Source: Christensenellaceae bacterium (lineage in GTDB: Bacteria; Bacillota; Clostridia; Christensenellales; UBA1750). Taken from it: a stretch of DNA of 58,719 nucleotides. The notes below the pieces were generated by a model. The model saw only the letters and a list, made by a program, of their open reading frames with translations, made no database searches and was not told the DNA's origin. The stretch spans positions 1 to 58,719 of the forward strand of contig JAITGM010000031.1 in the NCBI GenBank assembly GCA_031280685.1. Reading direction: 5' to 3'. The position numbers and the translations under genes are program-made. Position 1 is the stretch's first letter. Every line of letters begins with the position of its first letter. This document shows, piece by piece, positions 23,843 to 32,103 of the stretch.

Positions 23843-25744
23843 TTAATCGTTCGCGCGGCCGCGCACTTCGCCGTTTAGGCGCGCGAGCAGCTCTTCCAGG
23901 CCTATGCTCCCCTGGTCGCCGCCCGCGCGGGCGCGGAGCGCCAGGCGCCCTTCGCTCACTTCCTTGTCGCCCAGCACGACCATATAGGGGATTTTCTGCA
24001 CCTGCGCCTCGCGAATTTTAAAGCCGATCTTCTCGTTGCGCAGGTCGATTTCCACGCGGAAGCCGGCGGCCCGCAGCGCGCTTTCGAGCGTTTTGGCGTA
24101 TTCGTCCGCCCTGTCGGTCACGGTCAAGATGCGGAGCTGCACCGGGGCAAGCCACAGGGGGAAGGCCCCCGCGAAGTGCTCGGTCAAGATGCCGATGAAG
24201 CGCTCGATGCTGCCAAAGACCGTGCGGTGGATCATCACCGGGCGGTGCTTTTCGCCGTCCGCGCCAACATACTCAAGCTCGAAGCGCTCGGGCATCTGGA
24301 AGTCAAGCTGCAGCGTGGCGCATTGCCAGGTGCGGCCGATGCTATCGACCAAATGAAAGTCGATCTTGGGGCCATAGAAGGCTCCGTCGCCCGGGTTCAG
24401 GGCATATTCGATTCGCTTTTCGACCAGGGCCTTCTCAAGGGCGGCCTCGGCCATGTCCCAGGTGGCGATTTCGCCCATAAAGTCCTCGGGCCGCGTCGAA
24501 AGCTCTACCCGGTACGAAAAGCCGAAGACCTTGTAGATGCGATCGACCAATTCGATCACGCCGTTAATCTCGGCCGGGATCTGTTCGGGCGTCATATACA
24601 GGTGGGCATCGTCCTGCGTGAAGCAGCGCACGCGCATGAGGCCGTGCAGCGCCCCCGAAAGCTCGTGCCTGTGCACGATGCCCATTTCGGCCATGCGCAC
24701 GGGCAGCTCCTTGTAGGACCACATCCGCCGCTTATAGGCCAGCATACCGCCCGGGCAGTTCATGGGCTTGATGGCGTAATCGCCCTCATCGATTTTTGTG
24801 AAGTACATATTGTCTTTGTAATGGTCCCAGTGGCCCGAGCGGTGCCAAAGCGCCTCGCTTAGGATCAGCGGCGTGCGGATCTCCTCATAGCCCGCGCGCG
24901 CGTGCTCCGCGCGCCAGAAGGCCTCAAGCTCGTTGCGCAGCACCATGCCCTTGGGGAAGAAGAAGGGGAAACCCGGCCCCTCGTCATACAGCGCGAAGAG
25001 GTCAAGCTCGCGGCCGAGCTTGCGATGGTCGCGCTTTTTTGCCTCCTCAATCTGGTCAAGGTGGGCCTTGAGGGCTTCCTTGCTGTCGAAAGCGGTGCCG
25101 TAGATGCGCTGCAGCATCTTGTTCTTCTCGCTGCCGCGCCAGTACGCCCCGGCGACCTGGGTCAGCGCGAAGGCCTTCACCCGGCCGGTCGAAAGCAGGT
25201 GCGGGCCCGCGCAAAGGTCGGTGAACTCGCCCTGGGTATAGAACGAGAGCGCCTCGTCCTCCGGCAGGTCCTCAATCAGCTCGATCTTGTAGGGCTGGTT
25301 GGCCATGAGGGCGAGCGCCTCGGCGCGCGGCAGTTCCTTCCGCGCGATGGGCAGGTTTTCTTTCGCGATTTTCTCCATTTCCTTTTCGACCTCGCGCAAA
25401 AAGTCCGGCGTGAAGGGCTGCTGCGCGTCAAAGTCGTAATAGAAGCCGTTCTCGATCGCGGGGCCGATGGCCAGCTTGGTTCCGGGCCTGAGCCGCAGCA
25501 CGGCCTGCGCCAGGATGTGGCTCGCGCTGTGGCGGTAAGCCCGCCTGCCCTCGTCGTCGTCAAAGGTCAAGAATTCCACGGCGGCGTCGCGGTCAAGCAG
25601 CGTGCCAAGCTCGGTGATCTTGCCGTCCACCTTGACGGCCAGCGCGTTCTTCCTGAGGGTTTGCGAGAGCTGCCCGGCCAGCTCCAGGGCAGTCAGCGGC
25701 CCCGGGAGCTGGCGGCGCTCCCCGTTCTTCAGCGTGATGTTCAT
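23843..25744 (-). CDS. thrS: Threonyl-tRNA synthetase
   Basis: Class II synthetase of 633 residues that charges tRNA-Thr. An N-terminal TGS domain (1-60) is followed by the editing domain with HSASHILAQ (about 74-82) and the catalytic core (RSGHWDHY, NCPGGMLAYK, RVRCFTQDDAH) and a C-terminal anticodon-binding domain. ATG 25744 follows the T-box leader; the longer open frame would begin inside the leader terminator and is rejected. First gene of a thrS-asd unit. Confidence 0.97.
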   Translation of the reverse strand: MNITLKNGERRQLPGPLTALELAGQLSQTLRKNALAVKVDGKITELGTLLDRDAAVEFLTFDDDEGRRAYRHSASHILAQAVLRLRPGTKLAIGPAIENGFYYDFDAQQPFTPDFLREVEKEMEKIAKENLPIARKELPRAEALALMANQPYKIELIEDLPEDEALSFYTQGEFTDLCAGPHLLSTGRVKAFALTQVAGAYWRGSEKNKMLQRIYGTAFDSKEALKAHLDQIEEAKKRDHRKLGRELDLFALYDEGPGFPFFFPKGMVLRNELEAFWRAEHARAGYEEIRTPLILSEALWHRSGHWDHYKDNMYFTKIDEGDYAIKPMNCPGGMLAYKRRMWSYKELPVRMAEMGIVHRHELSGALHGLMRVRCFTQDDAHLYMTPEQIPAEINGVIELVDRIYKVFGFSYRVELSTRPEDFMGEIATWDMAEAALEKALVEKRIEYALNPGDGAFYGPKIDFHLVDSIGRTWQCATLQLDFQMPERFELEYVGADGEKHRPVMIHRTVFGSIERFIGILTEHFAGAFPLWLAPVQLRILTVTDRADEYAKTLESALRAAGFRVEIDLRNEKIGFKIREAQVQKIPYMVVLGDKEVSEGRLALRARAGGDQGSIGLEELLARLNGEVRGRAND

Positions 25745-25777
25745 CCTTGTTTTCCTCCCCGTTCCGGCACTTTTTTG

Positions 25778-26020
25778 CAAATAAAAACGCCCCAAGCTCA
25801 TCGCTCAGGACGGAAAAGTCTTTTCCGCGGTTCCACCCGGCTTGCCGCAGAACGCGGCCACCTTCATTCCGGGCCGATAACGGCGCCCGGCGGCCGGATC
25901 GCGATCTTCGGGTTGGTGTTCACAAGGGGAAGGATTCCGCGCGCGCTTGCAGCCCGTCGGCGCTCGCTCTCTGAAGGTCCCATCTCTCCCGCTACTGAAA
26001 ATCCCGCGTCCTCTCGCGTT
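25778..26020 (-). promoter_or_regulatory. T-box leader, threonine-specific
   Basis: The conserved T-box core GGGTGGAACCGCGG is at 25825-25838 (minus strand). It can pair with the acceptor end of uncharged tRNA. Downstream, GTCCTGAGC and GCTTGGGGC form the terminator with GTTTTTATTT (about 25778-25803). In the specifier region GTGAACACCAAC the triplet ACC (25915-25917) fits Thr. Uncharged tRNA-Thr should therefore raise expression of thrS and probably asd. Confidence 0.88.
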
Positions 26021-26027
26021 ATGGGCT

Positions 26028-26057
26028 AGTATATGGGCAGGCGGGCCGCCTTGTCAA
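26028..26057 (-). promoter_or_regulatory. Promoter of the T-box thrS unit
   Basis: TTGACA and TATACT on the minus strand with an 18-base spacer, starting the leader transcript near 26020. Confidence 0.85.
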
Positions 26058-26097
26058 CCACAAAATTCACAAAGGGAGTTAAGTTTTCGAAATGGGG

Positions 26098-26367
26098 GCA
26101 AAACGGGCCGTTTTCGAGGTCTTTTTGCGCGCTTTTCGCCGCTCCTCCAGACGAGGGGCTGCCAGGGCGTCACTGGCCGCACACATCCCCCCGCCGCAGG
26201 GCACCAAGTAAAACGAGGCCGTTTTGATCATTTTCGAGCTATTTTCATGCTCTTCCACACGAGGGGCGGCCAGCGCTTGGCCTGCCCGCACTTCGCCGCC
26301 TTTTTCGCGCGGCAGCGCGCTTAAAATGGCCGCTTTTTGATCGTTTTCAAGCCTGTTGGAGGCCTTT
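26098..26367 (-). repeat. Three decayed 110-base tandem repeats related to the end of the pdp gene
   Basis: Units begin at about 26100, 26210 and 26323. Each starts (plus strand) with AAAA-CGGGCC-GTTTT or a variant, and the first two contain an ACGAGGGGC-GCCAG stretch. The part GGCCAGCGCTTGGCCTGCCC plus GCACTTCGCCGCC in the middle unit closely matches the nearby coding DNA for GDEVRAGEALAV at the end of the pyrimidine nucleoside phosphorylase. Minus-strand translation gives GGEVRAGQALAAP and then CAASDALAAP. The AAAAC/GTTTT palindromes may terminate transcription. Confidence 0.6.
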
Positions 26368-27669
26368 TCATGCAAACCGGGCGAAAATGAGAGGCCGCGG
26401 CTCGGGCCTGCTCCCCCCGATCGCGATGGCGGCCAGAATTTCGCCCTCGCAGCGCAGAGCGGCCCTCTCGCTTTGCGCGTGGATGACGGCCAGGGCTTCG
26501 CCCGCCCGCACTTCATCCCCCCTTTGGCGCAGGAGAACCATCCCCACGCCATAGTCGATGGCCGCTTCCTTGGTTGCGCGCGCGGCGCCGAGCGCCCCCG
26601 CGGCAAGGCCCAGGGCCTGCGCGTCGATTTTTGTGATAAAGCCGCTTTTTAGGCTTTTGACCTCATGGCAAACCGCCGCGCCGGGCAAAAGGGAAAAATC
26701 GTCGAGCGCGGCGGGGTTTCCGCCCTGCGCGGCGACCCATTCCCGAAGCTTTGCCAGGCCGCCGCCGTCTCGCAGCGCGGCGCGAACCCGCAAAAGCGCC
26801 TCGCCCTCGCTGATTTCCAGCGCCAGCGCGAGCATCGCAGCCGCGATGCGAAGGCAAAGCTCCGCCGCGCGGCCCTCTTCTTCGCCCCGCAAAATCGCCA
26901 CCGCCTCGCGGATCTCGAGCGCATTGCCGATGCTTGCGCCCAGGGGCTCGTCCATGTCGGTGACGAAGGCCAGCATCCTGCGGCCCGCGCGCTTTCCGAT
27001 CTTGACCATTTCTTCCGCCAGGGCGACGGAGTCCTCAAACTCCTTCATCAGCGCGCCGGAGCCGGTTTTTACATCCAAAACGATGGCATCGGCCCCAGCC
27101 GCAATTTTTTTTGAGAGGATGGAGGAAACGATGAGGGGCAGGCTCTCGACCGTGGCGCTGACATCGCGCAGGGCGTAGAGGATCCGATCGGCGGGGGCGA
27201 AGGCGGCGCTCTGGCCGATTAGCGCGCAGCCGATTTCGCCTAGCTGGGCGATGAACTCGCCCTGACTTAAGTCCGTGCGAAAGCCCGGAATGGACCAAAG
27301 CTTATCGAGGGTGCCGCCGGTGTGGCCCAGCGCGCGGCCCGACATCTTGGCCACCTTCGCGCCGCAGGCAGCGGCCAGCGGCAAGGCGACCAGGGTGGTC
27401 AAATCCCCCACGCCGCCCGTGGAGTGCTTATCGACCTTCAGCCCGGGCACGGCGTTTAGCTCGGCCATGTCGCCACTTTTGGCCATTTCCAGCGTGAGGG
27501 CTGCGGTTTCCTCGCCATCCATACCGCGCAGGAAGATGGCCATGAGCAGCGCGGAAACCTGGTAGTCCGGGATGCGTCCCTCGCAAAGCGCGCGCACGAA
27601 CCAGGCAATTTCTTCGCCCGAAAGCGCCCTGCCTTCGCGCTTTTTTCGAATGATCTCAAGCATGGTCAT
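26368..27669 (-). CDS. pdp: Pyrimidine-nucleoside phosphorylase
   Basis: A 433-residue enzyme that splits uridine or thymidine with phosphate to base and pentose 1-phosphate, feeding nucleoside salvage. The family signature SGRALGHTGGTLDKLWSIPG (about residues 89-108) and the phosphate loop KHSTGGVGD (about 81-89) are intact. The C-terminal hammerhead domain contains GDEVRAGEALAVI (about 386-398). Thymidine phosphorylase (DeoA) is the alternative; length suits Pdp. RBS AAAGGAG precedes ATG 27669. Repeats derived from its 3' end follow the stop. Confidence 0.93.
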   Translation of the reverse strand: MTMLEIIRKKREGRALSGEEIAWFVRALCEGRIPDYQVSALLMAIFLRGMDGEETAALTLEMAKSGDMAELNAVPGLKVDKHSTGGVGDLTTLVALPLAAACGAKVAKMSGRALGHTGGTLDKLWSIPGFRTDLSQGEFIAQLGEIGCALIGQSAAFAPADRILYALRDVSATVESLPLIVSSILSKKIAAGADAIVLDVKTGSGALMKEFEDSVALAEEMVKIGKRAGRRMLAFVTDMDEPLGASIGNALEIREAVAILRGEEEGRAAELCLRIAAAMLALALEISEGEALLRVRAALRDGGGLAKLREWVAAQGGNPAALDDFSLLPGAAVCHEVKSLKSGFITKIDAQALGLAAGALGAARATKEAAIDYGVGMVLLRQRGDEVRAGEALAVIHAQSERAALRCEGEILAAIAIGGSRPEPRPLIFARFA

Positions 27670-27825
27670 GGGCTGAGTCGCTCCTTTGCATATTTGGTGC
27701 GCGATGAAGCCCGTTTATGCGCGCGCGGCCGGCGCGGCGCCGTTTGGCGCCCGCGCGATGATGGCGAAACAATCCAGCGGCCTTCCTTCAATTTGAAGAA
27801 GGTCGCCTTCCTCTAGGCAGCCTTT

Positions 27826-27853
27826 CGGATTGCTTCCGCTCCCCGCAATGACG
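27826..27853. repeat. Interspersed GGATTGCTTC...CGCAATGACG repeat, copy 1
   Basis: GGATTGCTTCCG-CTCCC-CGCAATGACGG lies in the gap between pdp and the zinc-ribbon gene. Related copies are at 34950-34985 and 53910-53938. The rest of 27670-27914 shows only a GCGCGGC-type hairpin near 27721-27760. Confidence 0.6.
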
Positions 27854-27914
27854 GGCGAAGCCATCGTTTTGCCATTGTGGATGGGGATTTCGGCGCTTGC
27901 GCGAGCCGCAGCCT

Positions 27915-28706
27915 TTATGCCTTAATCTGCGGGAGCGGCTCCGGCAGATCGCTCAGCGCGAGCCAAATATCGTTCCCGAGGCAGCCAAGGGGCCTCAGGT
28001 CGCCTTGTTCCACGCTGAAAGCCGCCCAGCCCTTGGCGGACTCGCCCTCGTTCAAAAGCACGTCCAATCCGCCCTCCAAGATCAGGGAGGGCGCGGCGCT
28101 CGCTTTATAGTCGCTTGAAACCGAATTAAAATCAAACTTTGTCATTTGCAGGGGCTCGTCGTATTCCGACTGGATCTTTGTGCATTCGATTAAGATCTTG
28201 GCGAGGAGGTATTCCTTCCCCTCGGCCGGAGGGCGGTTCATCACGCTCGAAGCCTCGATTCGCTCCCAGGCTTCTTCCCCACGGCATGTTTCTAATACCG
28301 TAACGCGGAATTCGCAGAACCAGCCACCGGCGTCGATCGAGCAATCGACGGCCTCCCCCAGAGGAATTGGCTTTGGGCGCGGAGCTGGAGCGTAGTTTTG
28401 CGCATCCTCCGCGCCCGGCGGCCCCGCTTTGCTTGGCCCATCTTGCGGCGATGGCGTTTGCAGCGCTGTTTCAAGCTCAACGATGCGGCGGCGCAGCGTT
28501 CCCTTTTCTTGGGCGAACCAAATCGCCTGTGAAGAGCAGGCAAAGCAGCTCAGGCATAACGAAACCGCCAAAAGCACGATGGCAAGGGTTTGGCCAGGGC
28601 TGCCCGCTCGTTTTTTCCCGGGCGCGGCCAGCCTAAGCCCGCAGGCCCTGCAATATTGGCCGGCGGCCGCGGTGCCGCAGCGGGGGCAATAGGCCATCTC
28701 CTGCAT
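27915..28706 (-). CDS. Zinc-ribbon membrane protein with DUF4352-like domain
   Basis: A 263-residue protein with a zinc ribbon at the N-terminus (CPRCGTAAAGQYCRACG, residues 7-23), one membrane helix (about 38-60, LAIVLLAVSLCLSCFACS), a short coiled stretch (ETALQT), a Pro-rich linker and an extracellular beta domain (about 115-263) with the KEYLLAKILIECTKI pattern of DUF4352-type folds. Its topology puts the ribbon in the cytosol and the sensor-like domain outside. It begins 30 bases after recR and may be in that operon. The function is unknown. Confidence 0.65.
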   Translation of the reverse strand: MQEMAYCPRCGTAAAGQYCRACGLRLAAPGKKRAGSPGQTLAIVLLAVSLCLSCFACSSQAIWFAQEKGTLRRRIVELETALQTPSPQDGPSKAGPPGAEDAQNYAPAPRPKPIPLGEAVDCSIDAGGWFCEFRVTVLETCRGEEAWERIEASSVMNRPPAEGKEYLLAKILIECTKIQSEYDEPLQMTKFDFNSVSSDYKASAAPSLILEGGLDVLLNEGESAKGWAAFSVEQGDLRPLGCLGNDIWLALSDLPEPLPQIKA

Positions 28707-28736
28707 AAAAGCCCCCTCCTTTGCGGGCGGTTTTGG

Positions 28737-29327
28737 CTAATCCATGCCCGTGCGCCCGCGAAGCGCGCGGGAAAGCGTGATTTCATCGGTGTATTCAAGG
28801 TCACTGCCGATAGGCACGCCGTGGGCGATGCGGCTGATTATAAGGCCCAAGGGACGCAGCAGCGCCGCGATATAGGCCGCCGTGGCCTCGCCTTCGGCAT
28901 CCGGATTCGTGGCCAGAATCACCTCGCGCACGCCTTCAAGCCGGGCCAGGAGCTCATCTATGCGAATATCGGACGGCCTGACGCCCTCCATGGGCGAAAG
29001 TACGCCGTGCAAGACGTGATACAGCCCCTTGTATTCGCGGGTGCGCTCCATGGCGTTCAGGTCCCTCGGGTCACGCACAACGCAAATCAGGCCGTGATCG
29101 CGGCCCTGATCCTCGCAAATGGGGCAAAGTTCGCCTTCGGTGTAATTGCCGCAGACGCGGCAATGCCGCAGGCCGAGCCTGGCGCTCAAAATCGCTTCGG
29201 CCAGGGCGCGCGCTTCTTCTTCCGGGCGCGAAAGGATGTGATAAGCCAGGCGCTGGGCGCTCTTGCGGCCCACGCCCGGGAGCTTTGAAAGCTCCGCGGC
29301 CAGCCTTTGCAGGGCATCCGCAGCCAC
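28737..29327 (-). CDS. recR: Recombination protein RecR
   Basis: A 196-residue RecR, which works with RecO (and RecF) to load RecA at gaps. The helix-hairpin-helix [18 protein letters not shown] (about 15-32), the C4 zinc site [16 protein letters not shown] (about 56-71) and the Toprim motif ([24 protein letters not shown]) are all present. It starts at the codon directly after ybaB's stop (29328), so the two are coupled. The usual dnaX partner is not in this cluster. Confidence 0.96.
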   Translation of the reverse strand: MAADALQRLAAELSKLPGVGRKSAQRLAYHILSRPEEEARALAEAILSARLGLRHCRVCGNYTEGELCPICEDQGRDHGLICVVRDPRDLNAMERTREYKGLYHVLHGVLSPMEGVRPSDIRIDELLARLEGVREVILATNPDAEGEATAAYIAALLRPLGLIISRIAHGVPIGSDLEYTDEITLSRALRGRTGMD

Positions 29328-29675
29328 TTAAAAGCCCAAGCCCCTTCCGCCGCCAAGCTTTTGCATCTCTTGGTTGGTGGTGTCTTCAATAATATGCAGA
29401 ACCTCGTTGACCGCGGCCAGGATGAGATCCTGGAGCATCTCCACATCCTCGGGATCAACGGCCTGCGGGTTGATTTCGAGAGCGAGCAGCTCTTTTTTGC
29501 CGCTGGCCCGGACCTTGACCATCCCGCCGCCGGAAGAAGCCTCGAATTGGCGCTGCTCAAGCTCTTCCTGCGTCTTTTGCGCCTGCTGCTGCAGCTTTTG
29601 CACCTGCTTCATCATCTGCTGCATGTTGCCGCCGCCGCCCATGCCCCCCATGCCGGGGAAACCGCCTCTTGCCAT
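29328..29675 (-). CDS. YbaB/EbfC nucleoid-associated protein
   Basis: A 115-residue DNA-binding protein. A Met/Gly-rich start (GGFPGMGGMGGGGNMQQMMK) is followed by a long helix and the core strands VKVRASGKKELLALEINPQA and the DLILAAVNEV helix, typical of the family. ATG 29675 follows GGAGGGC; the longer frame is rejected. It overlaps nothing and directly precedes recR, as in most bacteria. Confidence 0.93.
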   Translation of the reverse strand: MARGGFPGMGGMGGGGNMQQMMKQVQKLQQQAQKTQEELEQRQFEASSGGGMVKVRASGKKELLALEINPQAVDPEDVEMLQDLILAAVNEVLHIIEDTTNQEMQKLGGGRGLGF

Positions 29676-29708
29676 TCCCAAAGCCCTCCACGCATCAAAT
29701 TCGGCCCC

Positions 29709-29738
29709 AGTATAGCATACCCCGGCCGCGAAAAGCAA
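29709..29738 (-). promoter_or_regulatory. Promoter of ybaB-recR
   Basis: TTGCTT and TATACT on the minus strand with an 18-base spacer and TGC before the -10 box, about 35 bases before the ybaB start. Confidence 0.65.
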
Positions 29739-29874
29739 GGCGAGGGGCGGCGCGGAAAGGGCTCATTCAAGCCCAGGCTCGCCCCCCAGTTTCGCCTCCC
29801 CTCGTTTTTTGGCCTTCGTCCGGCCCGTGAGCGGCCCCTCAAGAGAATTTGCCTCATTTTCTTGGGGTAAGGGC

Positions 29875-29903
29875 TTGTTTCAAACCTAGAAAGGGTTTAT
29901 ACT
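29875..29903 (+). promoter_or_regulatory. Promoter of murA
   Basis: TTGTTT and TATACT with a 17-base spacer. An untranslated leader of about 80 bases follows. Confidence 0.65.
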
Positions 29904-29991
29904 GAAACCCCGCCGAGAGAGAGACGCCGTTTGGCCCTCCCCCGGCGAAAAAATCGAGGAGTTTGCCCCTTATCCCCATAAGGCGAGGCGG

Positions 29992-31299
29992 ATGATGATG
30001 CAAAAAGAGGCATTTCTGCGCATTCATGGCGGCTTTAGGCTCGAGGGCGAGGTTTTTGCCGGCGGCGGCAAGAACGCCGCCCTGGCGATCCTGTCCGCTG
30101 CGATCTTAACCGAGGAACTCTGTGTGATCGAAAACCTTCCGATGATCGACGACATCTTCGCGATGCGCGACATCCTCCAGGTTCTTGGCGCGAAGGTCGA
30201 GTTTTCCAAAAACGTGATGCGCATCGAGGCGAGAACCCTCCGTGCGCACGCCGTGCCCGATGCTTTGGCGCACAAGCTGCGCGCATCGTATTACTTCCTG
30301 GGCGCGCTGCTCGGGCGCACCCAAGAGGGCATCGTCCCCTTCCCCGGCGGCTGCGCCATCGGCAGCAGGCTGATGGATCAGCACATCAAGGGCTTTGAAG
30401 CCCTCGGCGCCCACGTCTATGAAGACAGCGAGGGCATCTCGGTCAAGGCAAGCTCCCTGCGCGGCAGCGTGGTTTATCTCGACATCCCCTCGGTCGGCGC
30501 AACGATCAACACCATGCTGGCCGCCGTGTTGGCCGCCGGCAGCACCGAGATCGTCAACGCCGGCAAGGAGCCGCACATCGTCGATCTGGCCAACTTCCTC
30601 AACGCCATGGGCGCCTCGGTGCGTGGCGCCGGCACGGATACGATCCGCATCAAGGGCGTGCCTAAGTTGCATGGCTGCTCTTACGCCGTGATCCCAGATC
30701 AAATCGAAACCGGCACGCTGATGATCGCGGCTGCCGCCACCGGCGGCGATGTTTTGATCCGCGGCGCGCTGCCCACCCATATGGAGGCGCTGACGGCCAA
30801 GCTTTTAGAGATCGGCGTGCGGGTGGACGATACGGGCACGGGGGAAGACAGCATTCGCATCCGCTCGGAGGGCAGGCCACGCCGCGTCAACTTCAAAACC
30901 CAGCCCTACCCCGGCTTCCCGACCGATCTGCAGCAGCCCATGACGGCCCTGCTTTCGGTGGCCGACGGGGTTTCGGTCATTCAAGAAACCATCTTTGAGT
31001 CGCGCTTCCGCCACCTTGAGGAGCTTCGCCGCATGGGGGGCAAGTTCACCGTGAAGGACCGCATCGCGGTGATCGAGGGAGTGGAGCACCTAACAGGCTG
31101 CCCCGTCACGGCCACCGATCTGCGCGCGGGCGCGGCGCTGGTCATCGCGGGGCTTATGGCGCAGGGCGTCACCGAGGTGCACGACATTCACTACATCGAC
31201 CGCGGCTACGAGTTCATTGAGCGAAAGCTGAACGCCTTGGGCGCCAAAATCGAACGGCTCGAGCGCATCGGCCCGCTGGAAATCGCGGCGGGCGATTAA
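29992..31299 (+). CDS. murA: UDP-N-acetylglucosamine 1-carboxyvinyltransferase
   Basis: First committed enzyme of peptidoglycan synthesis, transferring enolpyruvate from PEP to UDP-GlcNAc in the cytosol. The 435 residues include the Lys of GGGKNAALAIL (Lys 27) and the active-site Cys in FPGGCAIGSRLMD (Cys 121), so the fosfomycin-sensitive Cys is retained. GRTQEGIVPFPGG and PYPGFPTDLQQPMTAL are typical. Three ATG codons in a row start the frame; the first follows GGCGAGGCGG. Single-gene unit with promoter and terminator. Confidence 0.96.
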   Translation: MMMQKEAFLRIHGGFRLEGEVFAGGGKNAALAILSAAILTEELCVIENLPMIDDIFAMRDILQVLGAKVEFSKNVMRIEARTLRAHAVPDALAHKLRASYYFLGALLGRTQEGIVPFPGGCAIGSRLMDQHIKGFEALGAHVYEDSEGISVKASSLRGSVVYLDIPSVGATINTMLAAVLAAGSTEIVNAGKEPHIVDLANFLNAMGASVRGAGTDTIRIKGVPKLHGCSYAVIPDQIETGTLMIAAAATGGDVLIRGALPTHMEALTAKLLEIGVRVDDTGTGEDSIRIRSEGRPRRVNFKTQPYPGFPTDLQQPMTALLSVADGVSVIQETIFESRFRHLEELRRMGGKFTVKDRIAVIEGVEHLTGCPVTATDLRAGAALVIAGLMAQGVTEVHDIHYIDRGYEFIERKLNALGAKIERLERIGPLEIAAGD

Positions 31300-31314
31300 G
31301 GCAAAAAAGACGCT

Positions 31315-31342
31315 AGAAGCGCCCCAGTCGGGGCGCTTTTCT
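31315..31342 (+). terminator. Terminator of murA
   Basis: AAGCGCCCC and GGGGCGCTT pair around AGTC, followed by TTCTG. It starts 17 bases after the stop codon. Confidence 0.85.
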
Positions 31343-31369
31343 GTATATGTATAATCTGTATATGTATAA
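31341..31369 (+). repeat. Two 14-base AT-rich repeats after murA
   Basis: CTGTATATGTATAA occurs twice, 15 bases apart. The first copy contains GTATAAT, which could act as a -10 box for the remnant that follows. Confidence 0.5.
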
Positions 31370-31417
31370 ATTGTAAGGAAGGGAAACGGCACGGATTGGA
31401 ACGGGGTTTCGGGGTAA

Positions 31418-31717
31418 GAGGGCATCGGCGACGACGCCTCCCTGCGCGTTTTGGTGCAAAGGCAGTGGGAAAACCCCAGGGCCATCGAAATGGAGTTTTT
31501 GGGGCTGCGCGCGCTGCACATCGAGTTTTCCGAGGGCTATGACCACATCATTCTGGACGCCGCGCTCTTTCAAAGGGACGAGCTGATCTACTGGGCCGAT
31601 TGCGATGGCTGGCTGCCCGAGGACGGCACCCTCCCCGGCGGGGTTTGGATCGCCGTGAAAGCCCCGCGCCGGCGGCCCCTTGAGGGTTTGGACTGGGGCG
31701 GCGTGCGTAAGCGCCCG
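31418..31717 (+). pseudogene. Decayed coding remnant, unknown family
   Basis: The frame from 31418 reads like real protein for about 95 residues (for example ALHIEFSEGYDHIILDAALF and YWADCDGWLPEDGTLPGG) but has no ATG or GTG start and no ribosome site, and a TAA directly precedes it. Beyond about 31697 the frame runs into a GC-rich repeat and stops resembling protein. I do not recognise the family. A truncated gene left by a deletion is the simplest reading. Confidence 0.45.
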
Positions 31718-31854
31718 CCCAAGGCGGGGAAAGAACCGGCGCAGGCCACAAAAGCAGGGGCACCGCCCAAAAGCGCCCGGTTTTGCGCGCCCCGGCAAGG
31801 CCTGGGTTGCCGCGAAAGCCCCGCGCCGGCGGCCCCTTGAGGGTTTGGACTGGG
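31657..31854 (+). repeat. Exact 41-base direct repeat
   Basis: The segment 31657-31697 (beginning GAAAGCCCCGCGCCGGCGGC and ending GGTTTGGACTGGG) recurs unchanged at 31814-31854, a period of 157 bases. The first copy is the end of the coding remnant, the second lies in non-coding DNA. The remaining gap to 32103 shows no gene. Confidence 0.85.
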
Positions 31855-32103
31855 AAGCGGGGGCGAAACGGCTTTGGAAGGCGCGGCCCCATCAAAAAAG
31901 CGAAGGCGATGAGGCACAACGCCCTCTTGGCGCAAGGAAAAGAAGGCCCCCGGCCCTCGGCGCCTAAGCTCCTTCGCCGCGGCCCTTCGGCAGGCCGCTT
32001 CGGCCCGCGCCTTTGGCCCTTCGCCGCAAATTCTTCAGTTGAAGCCCCGGGGCTTTTATGCTAAAGTCGTTGGCAACCAAAAACGCAAAGGGGGCGCACG
32101 AAG

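Noticed and set aside
26079..26606. A 175-codon frame overlapping the pdp end and the repeats
   Set aside because: It is explained by duplicated pdp-derived DNA; no start signal. Reported as repeats rather than as a gene.
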